DNA from: CAVQJU01 sp963712905
GTDB taxonomy: Bacteria > Acidobacteriota > Vicinamibacteria > Vicinamibacterales > CAVVIG01
Direction: 5' to 3'
DNA length: 64,000 bases
NCBI GenBank assembly: GCA_963712905.1
Contig: CAVQJU010000018.1
Span: forward strand, 1 to 64,000
Both the position numbers and the translations under genes were made by a program. This document shows positions 42,726 through 51,122 of the stretch, piece after piece. How positions within the stretch are numbered: the first letter of the stretch is position 1; every line of letters starts with the position of its first letter. The notes beneath the pieces are model-generated. The model saw only the letters and a list, made by a program, of their open reading frames with translations, was not told the origin of the DNA and did no database searches.

Positions 42726-42905
42726 TGTCCGCTGGAGGGCGCTGAGAGCCAGCGCACAGCTTCCAGCCATGGGAGGCACCCGCGCGTCGTGCGCGGCCCA
42801 GTGCTTGAAAAGCGGAGCCTTGAGTATAGACGAAGTAGGACGTCGAAAGGCTCGCGACCTGCTTGCAGCCGGTGTACTATCCCGAACGTCCCCTGGAGGC
42901 GTCAC

Positions 42906-44687
42906 ATGGCCTGTCAACCCACCCGGTGGCTCCTGTCCGCGTGGCTGTGCGCCTCGCTCGTGGCCGTTGGCGTGGCCGAAAGCCCCGCCAATTGGACTGG
43001 AGATCTCGCCCCCATCGCCCCAGCGGACTGGACGTATGAGCGGGCCGCCCATTTGATCGGCCGGGCCGGCTTCGGCGCCACCCCCGAGGAGATCGAGCAG
43101 CTCGCCCGATTGACGCCGCAACAGGCGGTTGACCGGCTGGTGGACTACGAAGCCATCGACAACAGCGCGGCGCGGCCATTCGATGAATCAGGCGTGTGGG
43201 ACCGCGGCATGGACCCGTTCCCGCCGAGCCGTGCAGATGCCGTCCGCCAGGCCCGCGAACGCGGCGAAGCGCTCGGCGTTCGCGTGCTGCCCGAGGGCTC
43301 CCCTCGCCGCCTCCAGCCCGTCGTCGACAAGTTCTTCTACGGCCTGCGCGCCAACTCGATTGAAACGCAGCGCCTGGGCGTCTGGTGGGCCAACCGCATG
43401 CTCACGACGCGCCGTCCGCTCGAAGAGAAGCTGACGCTGTTCTGGCACGGGCACTTCGCGACGGGCGACGCCAAGGTGCGCGACTACCGGATGATGCTCG
43501 CGCAGAACAAGATGCTGCGCGCGAACGCGTCAGGCCGGCTCCGCGACCTGCTCGTCGGGATCCTGAAGGATCCGGCGATGCTCGTGTACCTCGACAACGG
43601 CGAGAACGTGAAGAGCCATCCGAACGAGAACTTCGGCCGCGAGTTGCTGGAGCTGTTCACGATGGGCGTCGGCAACTACGGCGAGCGCGACGTGCGCGAG
43701 GCGGCGCGCTCGTTCACGGGGTGGACCAACGACGTCCTCGCATTCAAGTTCGACAGCGGGCAGCACGACTTCGGCGAGAAGACGTTTCTCGGGAAAACCG
43801 GCCCGCTGAACGGCGAGGACGTGATCGACACGATTCTCGCGCAGCCGGTGACGGCGGAGTTCGTCTCCGGGAAGATCTACCGGAACTTCGTCCGCGACGA
43901 GGTGCCGCCTGCTGTCCGGGCCGAACTGGGACGCACGTTCCGGGCGAGCGGATATCAGATCAAGCCGCTCCTCAAACGCATCTTCCTGTCGAAGGACTTC
44001 TACAGCCAGGCCTCCACGGCCACGCAGATCAAGAGCCCCGTCGTCCTGGTCGTGTCCACCTACAAGAAGATGGGACTGCGCGAGCTGCCGACGATTCCGG
44101 ATTTCGGCCGCCTGACGGCGGGACTGGGCCAGGCGCTGTTCGATCCGCCGAACGTCGCAGGATGGGCGGGCGGGAGGACGTGGATCACGCCGGCGACGCT
44201 CCTGCAGCGCGGCAACCTGTTCCGCGACGTCCTCTTCGCGGATCCGAAAACGTTCCGCGCGCCCGACCGGCTCATGCCGGCCACCTACGCGCGGGTCGGC
44301 GAGAACATCGCGAAAGGGATGAACATCACCGAGGCGACCAAGGAAGGTACGGGCGACGCCGAGAGCAACGCGCAACTCGAGCGGGACGAAGACTACAACA
44401 CGCGCTACGCGAGCTACCGCGGCTACGTGGCGGCTTACGAGCGAACAAAGCCCATCCCGCGCAACGTCGCCGATCTGAGCCTGACGGCCATGATGACTGC
44501 GGCTCACGCGGACACGGCCGACGCCATCGTCGATCAGCTGGCCAGGCGGTTTCTGAGCGTTCCGCTGCCGGCGAAGGATCGCGCCGCGTTCGTCGAGTTC
44601 ATGCGAGGTAAGGCGTTGACGTCGGAACCCGCGCTTCGCGAACTGCTCTATCTCGTTCTCAGCACCCCCGAATACCAGGTGAACTGA
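42906..44687 (+). CDS. DUF1800 secreted protein
   Basis: This 593-residue protein has a signal peptide (LLSAWLCASLVAVGVAE). It shows the DUF1800 features AAHLIGRAGFGATPEEI, LTLFWHGHFATG, NENFGRELLELFTMGVGNY and DPPNVAGWAGGRTWI. Function is unknown; the HGHF and NENFGREL motifs suggest an enzymatic site. GGAGG lies seven bases before ATG 42906. The DUF1501 gene starts two bases after its stop. DUF1800 and DUF1501 genes are almost always paired in Planctomycetes, Acidobacteria and Proteobacteria, so the products act together outside the cytoplasm. Confidence 0.93.
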   Translation: MACQPTRWLLSAWLCASLVAVGVAESPANWTGDLAPIAPADWTYERAAHLIGRAGFGATPEEIEQLARLTPQQAVDRLVDYEAIDNSAARPFDESGVWDRGMDPFPPSRADAVRQARERGEALGVRVLPEGSPRRLQPVVDKFFYGLRANSIETQRLGVWWANRMLTTRRPLEEKLTLFWHGHFATGDAKVRDYRMMLAQNKMLRANASGRLRDLLVGILKDPAMLVYLDNGENVKSHPNENFGRELLELFTMGVGNYGERDVREAARSFTGWTNDVLAFKFDSGQHDFGEKTFLGKTGPLNGEDVIDTILAQPVTAEFVSGKIYRNFVRDEVPPAVRAELGRTFRASGYQIKPLLKRIFLSKDFYSQASTATQIKSPVVLVVSTYKKMGLRELPTIPDFGRLTAGLGQALFDPPNVAGWAGGRTWITPATLLQRGNLFRDVLFADPKTFRAPDRLMPATYARVGENIAKGMNITEATKEGTGDAESNAQLERDEDYNTRYASYRGYVAAYERTKPIPRNVADLSLTAMMTAAHADTADAIVDQLARRFLSVPLPAKDRAAFVEFMRGKALTSEPALRELLYLVLSTPEYQVN

Positions 44688-44688
44688 C

Positions 44689-45942
44689 ATGACGTGCTAT
44701 TGCTCGCGCCGCGACTTCCTCGCTCGCGGTTTGTACGGCATCGGGATCGGCGCGGGGATGCCGCTCTTCCTCGGCCGCACGTCGGCGGCGCTGACGGCGC
44801 AGGCGCTCCAGGGCACGAGCCTGGAGAAATACCCGGAGCGCATTCTCGTCGTGCTCGAGCTGTCGGGAGGGAACGACGGCTTGAACACCGTCGTGCCGCA
44901 CGCCGACCCGGCCTACTATCGCGCGCGGCCGCGCATCGGCATTCCCGCGAAGGAGGTGCTCAAGGTCAGCGACGCCTTCGGCTTCCACCCGTCGATGGTC
45001 GGGTTCGAACGGCTCTACAAGGACGGCCGCATGGCCGTCGTCCACGGCTGCGGCTACGACCACCCCAGCCTGTCGCACTTTTCGTCGATGAGCTACTGGC
45101 ACACGGGCGTGCCGAACGCCGGCGAGCCCCTCGGCTGGCTGGGCCGCGTGGCTGACGATCACCTCAACCCGGCGACGCGCAATCTCATCGTCAACATCGG
45201 GACGTCGCAGTCGCTCGCGGTCCGGAGCGGCAAACACTCGCCGCTCGTCTTCGACGACCCGTCGCGCTTCAGGCGCGACGGCACCGACGATCAGAAGAAG
45301 GTGCTCGCTGATCTGGCCGGAACCGGCGCGGCGGCGTCGAACACGACGCTCGACTTCCTCTCGGCGACCGCCCGCAACGCGACCGACAGCTCGGATTTCG
45401 TCCGCCAGGCATCGGCCGCGTATCGGACGCCGGTGGACTACGGCATCGGCAACGCGTTCGGCGGCGGTCTGCAGCGCGTGGCCGCGCTGATCAACGCCGG
45501 CATGAAGACGCGGCTCTACTACGTGGCCTACCAGGGCAACTCGTTCGACACGCACGTCCAGCAGGGCGACGTGCACAGCCGGCTGCTGATGTACACGGCC
45601 GACGCGGTCCGCGCGTTCATGGAGGACATCGCCCGCATCGGCCGGGCGGACGACGTGGCCGTGCTGATGTTCACCGAGTTCGGGCGCCGGGTCGAGGAGA
45701 ACGGCAGCCTCGGCACCGATCACGGCACGGCGACGCCGATGTTCCTGTTCGGCAAGCACGACAGAATCAAGGGCGGCTTCTACGGGCAGCCTCCGAGCCT
45801 CACGGATCTCGACGACGGCAACCTGAAGATGACGACGGACTTCAGGCGCGTCTACGCGACGGCGATCAAGGAGTGGCTGGGGTACGACGACGCCGATGCG
45901 GTGTTGAAGGGCCGCTTCGACACGCTCCGCACGTTCGCGTGA
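44689..45942 (+). CDS. DUF1501 exported protein
   Basis: This 417-residue protein has a Tat signal (SRRDFLARGLYGIGIG, Arg7-Arg8). The sulfatase/alkaline-phosphatase-like DUF1501 core follows: ILVVLELSGGNDGLNTVVPHADP, SHFSSMSYWHTG, GNSFDTHVQQGDVH, FTEFGRRVEENGSLGTDHG. These Asp/His clusters resemble the metal sites of the alkaline phosphatase superfamily, but activity is unproven. It is partner to DUF1800 just upstream. A REP-like hairpin at 45960 separates it from the convergent symporter gene. Confidence 0.94.
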   Translation: MTCYCSRRDFLARGLYGIGIGAGMPLFLGRTSAALTAQALQGTSLEKYPERILVVLELSGGNDGLNTVVPHADPAYYRARPRIGIPAKEVLKVSDAFGFHPSMVGFERLYKDGRMAVVHGCGYDHPSLSHFSSMSYWHTGVPNAGEPLGWLGRVADDHLNPATRNLIVNIGTSQSLAVRSGKHSPLVFDDPSRFRRDGTDDQKKVLADLAGTGAAASNTTLDFLSATARNATDSSDFVRQASAAYRTPVDYGIGNAFGGGLQRVAALINAGMKTRLYYVAYQGNSFDTHVQQGDVHSRLLMYTADAVRAFMEDIARIGRADDVAVLMFTEFGRRVEENGSLGTDHGTATPMFLFGKHDRIKGGFYGQPPSLTDLDDGNLKMTTDFRRVYATAIKEWLGYDDADAVLKGRFDTLRTFA

Positions 45943-45959
45943 ATACCGTCTGGTGAAGT

Positions 45960-45976
45960 GCAGGCCTTCGGCCTGC
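45960..45976. terminator. REP-like hairpin between convergent genes
   Basis: GCAGGCC and GGCCTGC form a perfect 7-bp stem with a TTC loop, 17 bases after the DUF1501 stop and 17 bases before the symporter's stop. It has no T run. It could end transcription from both sides. Confidence 0.5.
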
Positions 45977-45993
45977 CGAGTCATGCGAAAGCG

Positions 45994-47250
45994 CTACGTC
46001 TTAGCCGGGCGGAGTTCCTCGTCGCGCAGCTTCTTCTCGTCGACCTGGCCGCAGTACCTGCCGATCACGATCGTCGCGACGCTGTTGCCGATGGTGTTCG
46101 TGACCGCCATCGCCTGCCCCATGAAACGGTGAATCCCCAGCACCAGCACGACGCCGGCCACCGGAACCCGTCCGGCTGCAGCGAGCGTGCCGGCGAGGAC
46201 GACGAGCGCCGCGCCGGCGACGCCGGCGACGCCCTTCGAGGTCAGGCTCAGCACGCCGAGCAGCACCAGCTGGTCGGTGATCGTCAGCGGCGTGTTCGTC
46301 GCCTGCGCGATGAACACGACGGCCATCGCCTGGTAGATGGCGCTCCCGTCCATGTTGAAGGAATACCCTGCCGGAATCACGAGGCCCACGATCGAGCGCT
46401 CGACGCCCAGGCGCTCGAGCTTGACCATCACCTGGGGCATGGCCGCCTCTGACGACGACGTGCCGAACGACACGAAGAGTTCCTCTTTGAAGTACGCGAT
46501 GAGCCGGCCGATCCGGACGCCGTTCCACAACGCGATTGGACCCAGGATGAAGATCACGAAGGCTGCTGACGTCAGGTAGAACGTCACGATCAGCTTGATC
46601 AGCTGCGCCAGCGTGCCGACGCCGAAGCTGCCGATGGTGGCCGCCATCGCGCCGAACGCCCCGATCGGCGCGGTCCGCATGATGATGCCGACGATGCCGA
46701 AGAGCACTTGGGACAGGCGTTCGATGAACTCGAAGACCGGCGCGCCGGCCTTGCCGGTGGCGTTGAGCGCCAGGCCGAAGATGACGGAGAACAGCAGCAC
46801 CTGCAGGATGTCGGACCGGGCGAACGCATCCGCGGCGCTCGTCGGGATGATGCCGAGCAGGAAGTCCGTGATGTTCTGCCCCCTGCCGGCGGTGACGTAT
46901 TGCGCCACGGCCCCGGCGTCGAGCGCCGCCGGATCGACGTTCATGCCCGCACCGGGCTTCACGATGTTGACGACGATGAGGCCGATGACGAGCGCGATGG
47001 TGCTGACGATCTCGAAGTAGATGAGCGTGAGGACGCCCGCCTTCCCCACGGCCTTCACGTCGCCCACGCCCGCGATCCCGACGACGACCGTGCAGAAGAC
47101 GACAGGGGCGACGATCATCCGAACGAGCTTGATGAAAGCGTCGCCGAGCGGCTTCATCGACGCGCCAGCCGCCGGGAAGAAATGCCCGAGGGCCACGCCG
47201 ATGAGCGTCGCGATCAGGACCTGGCCGTAGAGGGAACGGTAGAAGGGCAC
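45994..47250 (-). CDS. Dicarboxylate/amino acid:cation symporter (DAACS family)
   Basis: This 418-residue inner-membrane protein imports C4-dicarboxylates or acidic amino acids using Na+ or H+. It has eight helices plus two re-entrant loops. Key parts are FGTSSSEAAMPQV (HP1 serine-rich tip), AGYSFNMDGSAIYQ (NMDGT-like helix 7, here NMDGS), and QATNTPLTITDQ. The conserved TM8 substrate-binding motif is partly visible in HRFMGQAMAVTNTIGNSVA. GTG 47250 is chosen because PFYRSLYGQVLIATLIG is the family N-terminus; the longer frame begins in a heptad repeat. Upstream is that repeat, with no visible ribosome site. Confidence 0.93.
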   Translation of the reverse strand: MPFYRSLYGQVLIATLIGVALGHFFPAAGASMKPLGDAFIKLVRMIVAPVVFCTVVVGIAGVGDVKAVGKAGVLTLIYFEIVSTIALVIGLIVVNIVKPGAGMNVDPAALDAGAVAQYVTAGRGQNITDFLLGIIPTSAADAFARSDILQVLLFSVIFGLALNATGKAGAPVFEFIERLSQVLFGIVGIIMRTAPIGAFGAMAATIGSFGVGTLAQLIKLIVTFYLTSAAFVIFILGPIALWNGVRIGRLIAYFKEELFVSFGTSSSEAAMPQVMVKLERLGVERSIVGLVIPAGYSFNMDGSAIYQAMAVVFIAQATNTPLTITDQLVLLGVLSLTSKGVAGVAGAALVVLAGTLAAAGRVPVAGVVLVLGIHRFMGQAMAVTNTIGNSVATIVIGRYCGQVDEKKLRDEELRPAKT

Positions 47251-47255
47251 GGCGG

Positions 47256-47350
47256 AAAGTGTAAAGTGCAAAGTACAAAGTGCAAAGTAAGTTCGGGACC
47301 GGCTTCGAACTTGACTTCTCTACTTTGAACTTTGAACTTCGAACTTTCTG
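47256..47350. repeat. Inverted heptad arrays (AAAGTGC / CTTTGAA)
   Basis: Units AAAGTGT, AAAGTGC and AAAGTAC alternate in the left arm. The right arm carries TACTTTGAACTTTGAACTT, which is the near reverse complement. The period is 7 bp. It lies between the histidine kinase gene's end and the symporter gene's start on the minus strand, and its closest relative is the element at 7362-7440. Confidence 0.7.
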
Positions 47351-49405
47351 CTAGGCAGACGTCGGCAGGTCTTTCAGTTCGAGGCGCGCATCCGCCGACT
47401 GGGGGATGGTGAGGCGGAAGCACGCGCCGCCGTCGCTGGGCCTGAGTTCGAGCGTGCCGCCGTGCGCCTCGGCGATGCCGAGGCTGACGGACAGCCCGAG
47501 GCCGGTCCCCTGGCCGACGCCCTTGGTGGTGAAGAACGGCTCGAACACCTGGCTGGTCATGGCGGCGGGGACGCCCGGGCCGTTGTCGGACACTTCAACC
47601 CACGCGCAGGCGCCGCTCTCGCCCGTGCGGACCCGCACGACGCCGGGCTGTCCTGTCGCGATGACGGCGTGCTCGGCGTTCATGAGCAGGTTGAGAATCA
47701 CCTGCTGAATTTCCTCGCGGTTGACGACCGTCAGCGGCAGATCGAGCGAGTAGTGCTCCACCAGCTCGACGCCGAGGCTCTTCAGCTCGAAGGACCGCAG
47801 CGCGACGGTCGACCGCGTGATCTCGTTCAGGTCCGCAACCGCGCGCTCGAGCGCGGAGTGGCGCGCGAACAGGAGCAGATGGCGCACGATCTTGGCCGCG
47901 CGGTCGGCGTGCACGCGAATCTGATCGAGGTCGTGCTTCTGGTCGCCGCTGTCGTGCCCTTCGATGAGCAGCTCCGACAGGCCCATGACCGCCTGCAGCG
48001 GGTTGTTGATCTCGTGCGCCACCCCGGCCACCAGCTGGCCCACGGCCGAGAGGCGCTCGCTGTGGATCAGTTGCTCGCGGAGGCGCCGCTCCTCGGAGAT
48101 ATCCCGCTCGACTGAGACGACGTGCGTGAGCGAACCTCGATCGTCCTTCAGCGCCGCCAGCATCGCCGACACCGGGAACGTCGTCCCGTCGGCGCGCTTG
48201 CGTGTGACCGTCCCGCGCCAGCCGCCCTTGTCCCGGACGTGCGACAGCAGATCCTGCGACGTGATCGCCTCGAGCGTCATCAGGTCGCCGCCGCGCAGCT
48301 TCGTCAGGTCCTGCGGCTTGAGCCCCATTGCGCGGCAGAACGCGCCGTTGGCGTACCGGCAGCGGCCGTCGGGCGTGAGCACGAGGATGAGGTCCTGCGC
48401 CTGCTCGAGCACGTCCGCCAGCAGCCTCGTCGTGTTGCCGGCCTGCTGCATCTCCGCGCGCTCGGCCGCGATGCGCGCGACGAGCAGCGACAACACTGAG
48501 ATCAGCGTGACGGCCGTGGACAGGTCGCGGACGCTCGACAGCGTCTCGTCCGGCACGAGCCGCCGGAGGCCGAAATCAAGGATGGGAATCATCGCGACGG
48601 CCGCGAAGATCACCCACGGACGCGGGCGCTCCAGTTCGCCCGCATCCGCCACCGGCGAATCCGCCGACTCCGATGACGGCGCGGTCGTCGCCGCCCAGGG
48701 AAAGAACGCGAAGGGCAGAATCCACGCGAAGTCGTAGACGAAGCCGCTGCGGTACAGCCCGCGGCCGATTTCGAAGTTGCTGAGCGTCAGCGTGGCGAAA
48801 CCCACCATCGCGCCGAATGACAGCCGCCGGAACGTCGCGCTCCAGCCCGTGCCCCGTGCGACCCACGCGGCCCCCAGCATGCCGGCCACGACGAGCGCCT
48901 GCTGCAGTTCGGACACCAGCTGCAGCGAGATCGGCGCCCCACCGCCGCCTGCGCCCGCGTCGGGCGCCGTCACGAAAAACGAATACAGGAATCCGGTGAC
49001 GACGGTCAGGCCCGCCAGATCGACCGCGGTCGTGGCGGCCAGTGGTTCGCGCGCGCCGCGATGCGGCTGAGCGAGCAGCGCGAAGAGCGGGGCGATGGCG
49101 CCGAAGAGGGCGAAGATCGCGGGCCACGCGAGCCAGGTGTTGCGCCGCGACATCAGCTCGTCGGCGGCCCACCCGGTCAGGCCGATGGCCGACATGGCCA
49201 GGCCGACCGAAATCGTCGCCCAGAACAGCCATTGGCAGCCCCGCCACGACTGGCGCCGCACGACGATCGTCAGGATGCCGACGACTGGCGGGACGAGCAG
49301 GGCAGCTGCCCGAAACCAGCTGAGCGAGACCGGGTCGCCGCGCAGGAGCCAGCCGGCCGCCACATACGCAGCGGAATAGAGAATGCCGCCGAGAAGCCAC
49401 CCCAT
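47351..49405 (-). CDS. Membrane PAS-domain sensor histidine kinase
   Basis: This 684-residue protein has eight or so N-terminal helices (about 1-310), a PAS domain (about 325-438; PDGRCRYANGAFCRAMGL), a dimerisation and phosphoacceptor domain with His464 in GVAHEINNPLQ, and a catalytic ATPase domain with N box LNLLMNAEHA (about 571-580), G1 DNGPG (607-611) and G2 GTGLGLS (633-639). The His-box GVAHEINNPLQ type is common in HPK4/NtrB-like kinases. No response regulator follows it, so its partner lies elsewhere; the stand-alone receiver at 28704 is one candidate. GGGAG precedes ATG 49405. The signal is unknown. Confidence 0.93.
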   Translation of the reverse strand: MGWLLGGILYSAAYVAAGWLLRGDPVSLSWFRAAALLVPPVVGILTIVVRRQSWRGCQWLFWATISVGLAMSAIGLTGWAADELMSRRNTWLAWPAIFALFGAIAPLFALLAQPHRGAREPLAATTAVDLAGLTVVTGFLYSFFVTAPDAGAGGGGAPISLQLVSELQQALVVAGMLGAAWVARGTGWSATFRRLSFGAMVGFATLTLSNFEIGRGLYRSGFVYDFAWILPFAFFPWAATTAPSSESADSPVADAGELERPRPWVIFAAVAMIPILDFGLRRLVPDETLSSVRDLSTAVTLISVLSLLVARIAAERAEMQQAGNTTRLLADVLEQAQDLILVLTPDGRCRYANGAFCRAMGLKPQDLTKLRGGDLMTLEAITSQDLLSHVRDKGGWRGTVTRKRADGTTFPVSAMLAALKDDRGSLTHVVSVERDISEERRLREQLIHSERLSAVGQLVAGVAHEINNPLQAVMGLSELLIEGHDSGDQKHDLDQIRVHADRAAKIVRHLLLFARHSALERAVADLNEITRSTVALRSFELKSLGVELVEHYSLDLPLTVVNREEIQQVILNLLMNAEHAVIATGQPGVVRVRTGESGACAWVEVSDNGPGVPAAMTSQVFEPFFTTKGVGQGTGLGLSVSLGIAEAHGGTLELRPSDGGACFRLTIPQSADARLELKDLPTSA

Positions 49406-49512
49406 CTGCTCCCTGTATCGGCAGAATCAGGGGCTCCCTCCATGCCGCGGCAAGCGGACCGGTGAAGACGCAGACAGGTGGCAGGAGTGCGCAGAAAATC
49501 GGACCGGACGGC

Positions 49513-50001
49513 CTATTTGACGGAGTCGGCGCCCGCCTTGGCGCACTGGCCGTCCTGCTCGCTGGTGCCGCCGGAGACGCCAATCGCGCCCACGATCTTG
49601 CCATCCGCGATCAGCGGCACGCCGCCCTCGACCGGCACGGCGCCGTCGAGCGCCAGAAGGCGCATCCCCGCCCCGCCGGCCGCCAACGCGTCCTGGAGGG
49701 CCTTGGTCGGCCGCTTGAACCGGGCGGACGAACGGGCCTTGTCGACCGCGATGGTGACGCTGGCGGCCTGGGTGCCGTCCATCTTCTCGAAGAACACGAG
49801 GTCGCCCGAGATGTCGACGACGGCGACGGCCATGCGCCAGCTGTTCTTCTGGGCCTCGGCGAGAGCCGGAGCCGCCGCCTTTCGGGCGGCCTCGAGCGTG
49901 ATGGAGGCGCCGTACGGGTTCGGAAGCTGCGCAAACAAGGAGGACGCGCAGAGCAGCGCCGCCGCGCCGGCCGCGAGGGTGACCGTCAGTCGATTCAGCA
50001 T
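49513..50001 (-). CDS. GlcG/HbpS-family secreted protein
   Basis: This 162-residue protein has a signal peptide (LTVTLAAGAAALLCASSLFAQ). The GlcG/HbpS fold follows: ASITLEAARKAAAPALAEA, MAVAVVDISGDLVFFEKMDG and VEGGVPLIADGKIVGAIGVSGG. Relatives bind haem or corrinoids (HbpS) or are accessory to glycolate oxidase; some are cofactor-degrading-like. The start is ATG 50001 because GGAG lies six bases upstream; GTG 50013 is less likely. It follows the copy D gene with one base between stop and start, so the two are co-translated. Confidence 0.87.
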   Translation of the reverse strand: MLNRLTVTLAAGAAALLCASSLFAQLPNPYGASITLEAARKAAAPALAEAQKNSWRMAVAVVDISGDLVFFEKMDGTQAASVTIAVDKARSSARFKRPTKALQDALAAGGAGMRLLALDGAVPVEGGVPLIADGKIVGAIGVSGGTSEQDGQCAKAGADSVK

Positions 50002-50002
50002 C

Positions 50003-51085
50003 TCATTCTCCACCGTTGGGCCGGGCGGTCACCGGCGCGTTGACGTTTTCCTGCGTGACGGCGCGCCGGGCGCGGACGATGCCCTTCTTCAGATCCTCCG
50101 CGAGCGCCCGGTCCTCGGCGCGTTCCGCGCTGAGCGCGTTGGGCACGGCGTAATCGCCCTCGTGGCACTCGTAGGGCAGCAGCTGGTAGCCCGGCGGCGA
50201 CATCAGCGGCAGCGAGATCGTGAACGGCTTCGTGTAGGTCTTCGGATCGTTCATCGTGATCTCGTAGCGGAGTTCGTCGGCGCCGACGCGCGTGATGCGC
50301 TCGGTCATCACCATTTCCTCGCTGTGGCGCAGCCCGTTGCCGTTGAGGCCGATGCTCGTCCGGTCCGTCAGGTTCGTCGTCTCGATCACGAGGGTGCTGC
50401 CCTCCCAGTGCCCGCGCGAGTCGCCGAGCAGCTGGCGGATGCCCTTGCCGACGTGCGGCCGGCCGTCGGTGTAGACGACGCGCGTGTCGTGCACCATCTC
50501 GTAGCTGATGATCACTTGACCGGGCGCCTGCATGATCCGGTTGCCGTTGCCGTACACGACAGGCAGAACCGACCCGATGATGCCGCGCGTGATGCACCGG
50601 TCGTAGTTCGTGAAGTCTTCTGTCTTGTCGAAGGGACCGGCGCCGAACGTGCCCTGGTCGCGCGTCGCGCGGCGCGACTCCGCGTAGGGCGTGACGACCG
50701 GCAGCTTGCCGTCCGGCGGATCGACGATCAGCGAGGTCTGGCGGAACGACTTGACGAGCCACGCGTTGTCGTTCCGGAACGATCCGATCGCGTTTTCCGC
50801 CCGCTCGCGCGTCTGCGCATCCCGTTTCAGCTTGGCGGCGTACTCTTCTTCGTTCAGCTCGGCGCGTCCGCCGAACTGATCGGGCCGCTGCATCGGGATC
50901 CCGATGGCGGCGTCGCTCGTCCAGACGCCCGAGATATCGGGATCGCCCCACGGCGTCTTCGCGGCGGCGGAGGCCTTCGCTGGCGCAGATGGCTTCGCCG
51001 GCGCCTGCGCGTGCAGGGCCGCCAGTGATCCGCTGACCAACGCCGTCGAGAGCATCACGACGAAAGCGGAGGATTTCTGGTTCAT
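50003..51085 (-). CDS. Secreted PDxxGxW-family protein, copy D
   Basis: This 360-residue protein has a signal peptide ending SLAALHAQ and an Ala/Pro/Lys-rich linker before the core. Family marks are WGDPDISGVW, NYDRCITRGIIGS, GHWEGSTLVIETTNL, NDPKTYTKPFTI and YECHEGDYAV, so it pairs with copy A rather than B or C. GGAGGAA lies just before ATG 51085. It is the first gene of a two-gene unit with the GlcG-like protein, which is the only hint of function: a periplasmic redox or cofactor-linked process is possible but unproven. Confidence 0.85.
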   Translation of the reverse strand: MNQKSSAFVVMLSTALVSGSLAALHAQAPAKPSAPAKASAAAKTPWGDPDISGVWTSDAAIGIPMQRPDQFGGRAELNEEEYAAKLKRDAQTRERAENAIGSFRNDNAWLVKSFRQTSLIVDPPDGKLPVVTPYAESRRATRDQGTFGAGPFDKTEDFTNYDRCITRGIIGSVLPVVYGNGNRIMQAPGQVIISYEMVHDTRVVYTDGRPHVGKGIRQLLGDSRGHWEGSTLVIETTNLTDRTSIGLNGNGLRHSEEMVMTERITRVGADELRYEITMNDPKTYTKPFTISLPLMSPPGYQLLPYECHEGDYAVPNALSAERAEDRALAEDLKKGIVRARRAVTQENVNAPVTARPNGGE

Positions 51086-51095
51086 GTGTTCCTCC

Positions 51096-51113
51096 GTCCG
51101 GCTGAAGCCGGAC
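51096..51113. repeat. REP-like hairpin (GTCCGGC-TGAA-GCCGGAC)
   Basis: A perfect 7-bp stem closes a TGAA loop. It lies in the 37-bp gap between the serine hydrolase stop and the copy D start, both on the minus strand, so it could end the hydrolase transcript. The following CGCTACGG matches tails after other such hairpins. Confidence 0.6.
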
Positions 51114-51122
51114 GCTACGGAT

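Noticed and set aside
41484..42905. Upstream extension of the DUF1800 gene
   Set aside because: It is antisense to the radical SAM gene. ATG 42906 has GGAGG and a signal peptide.
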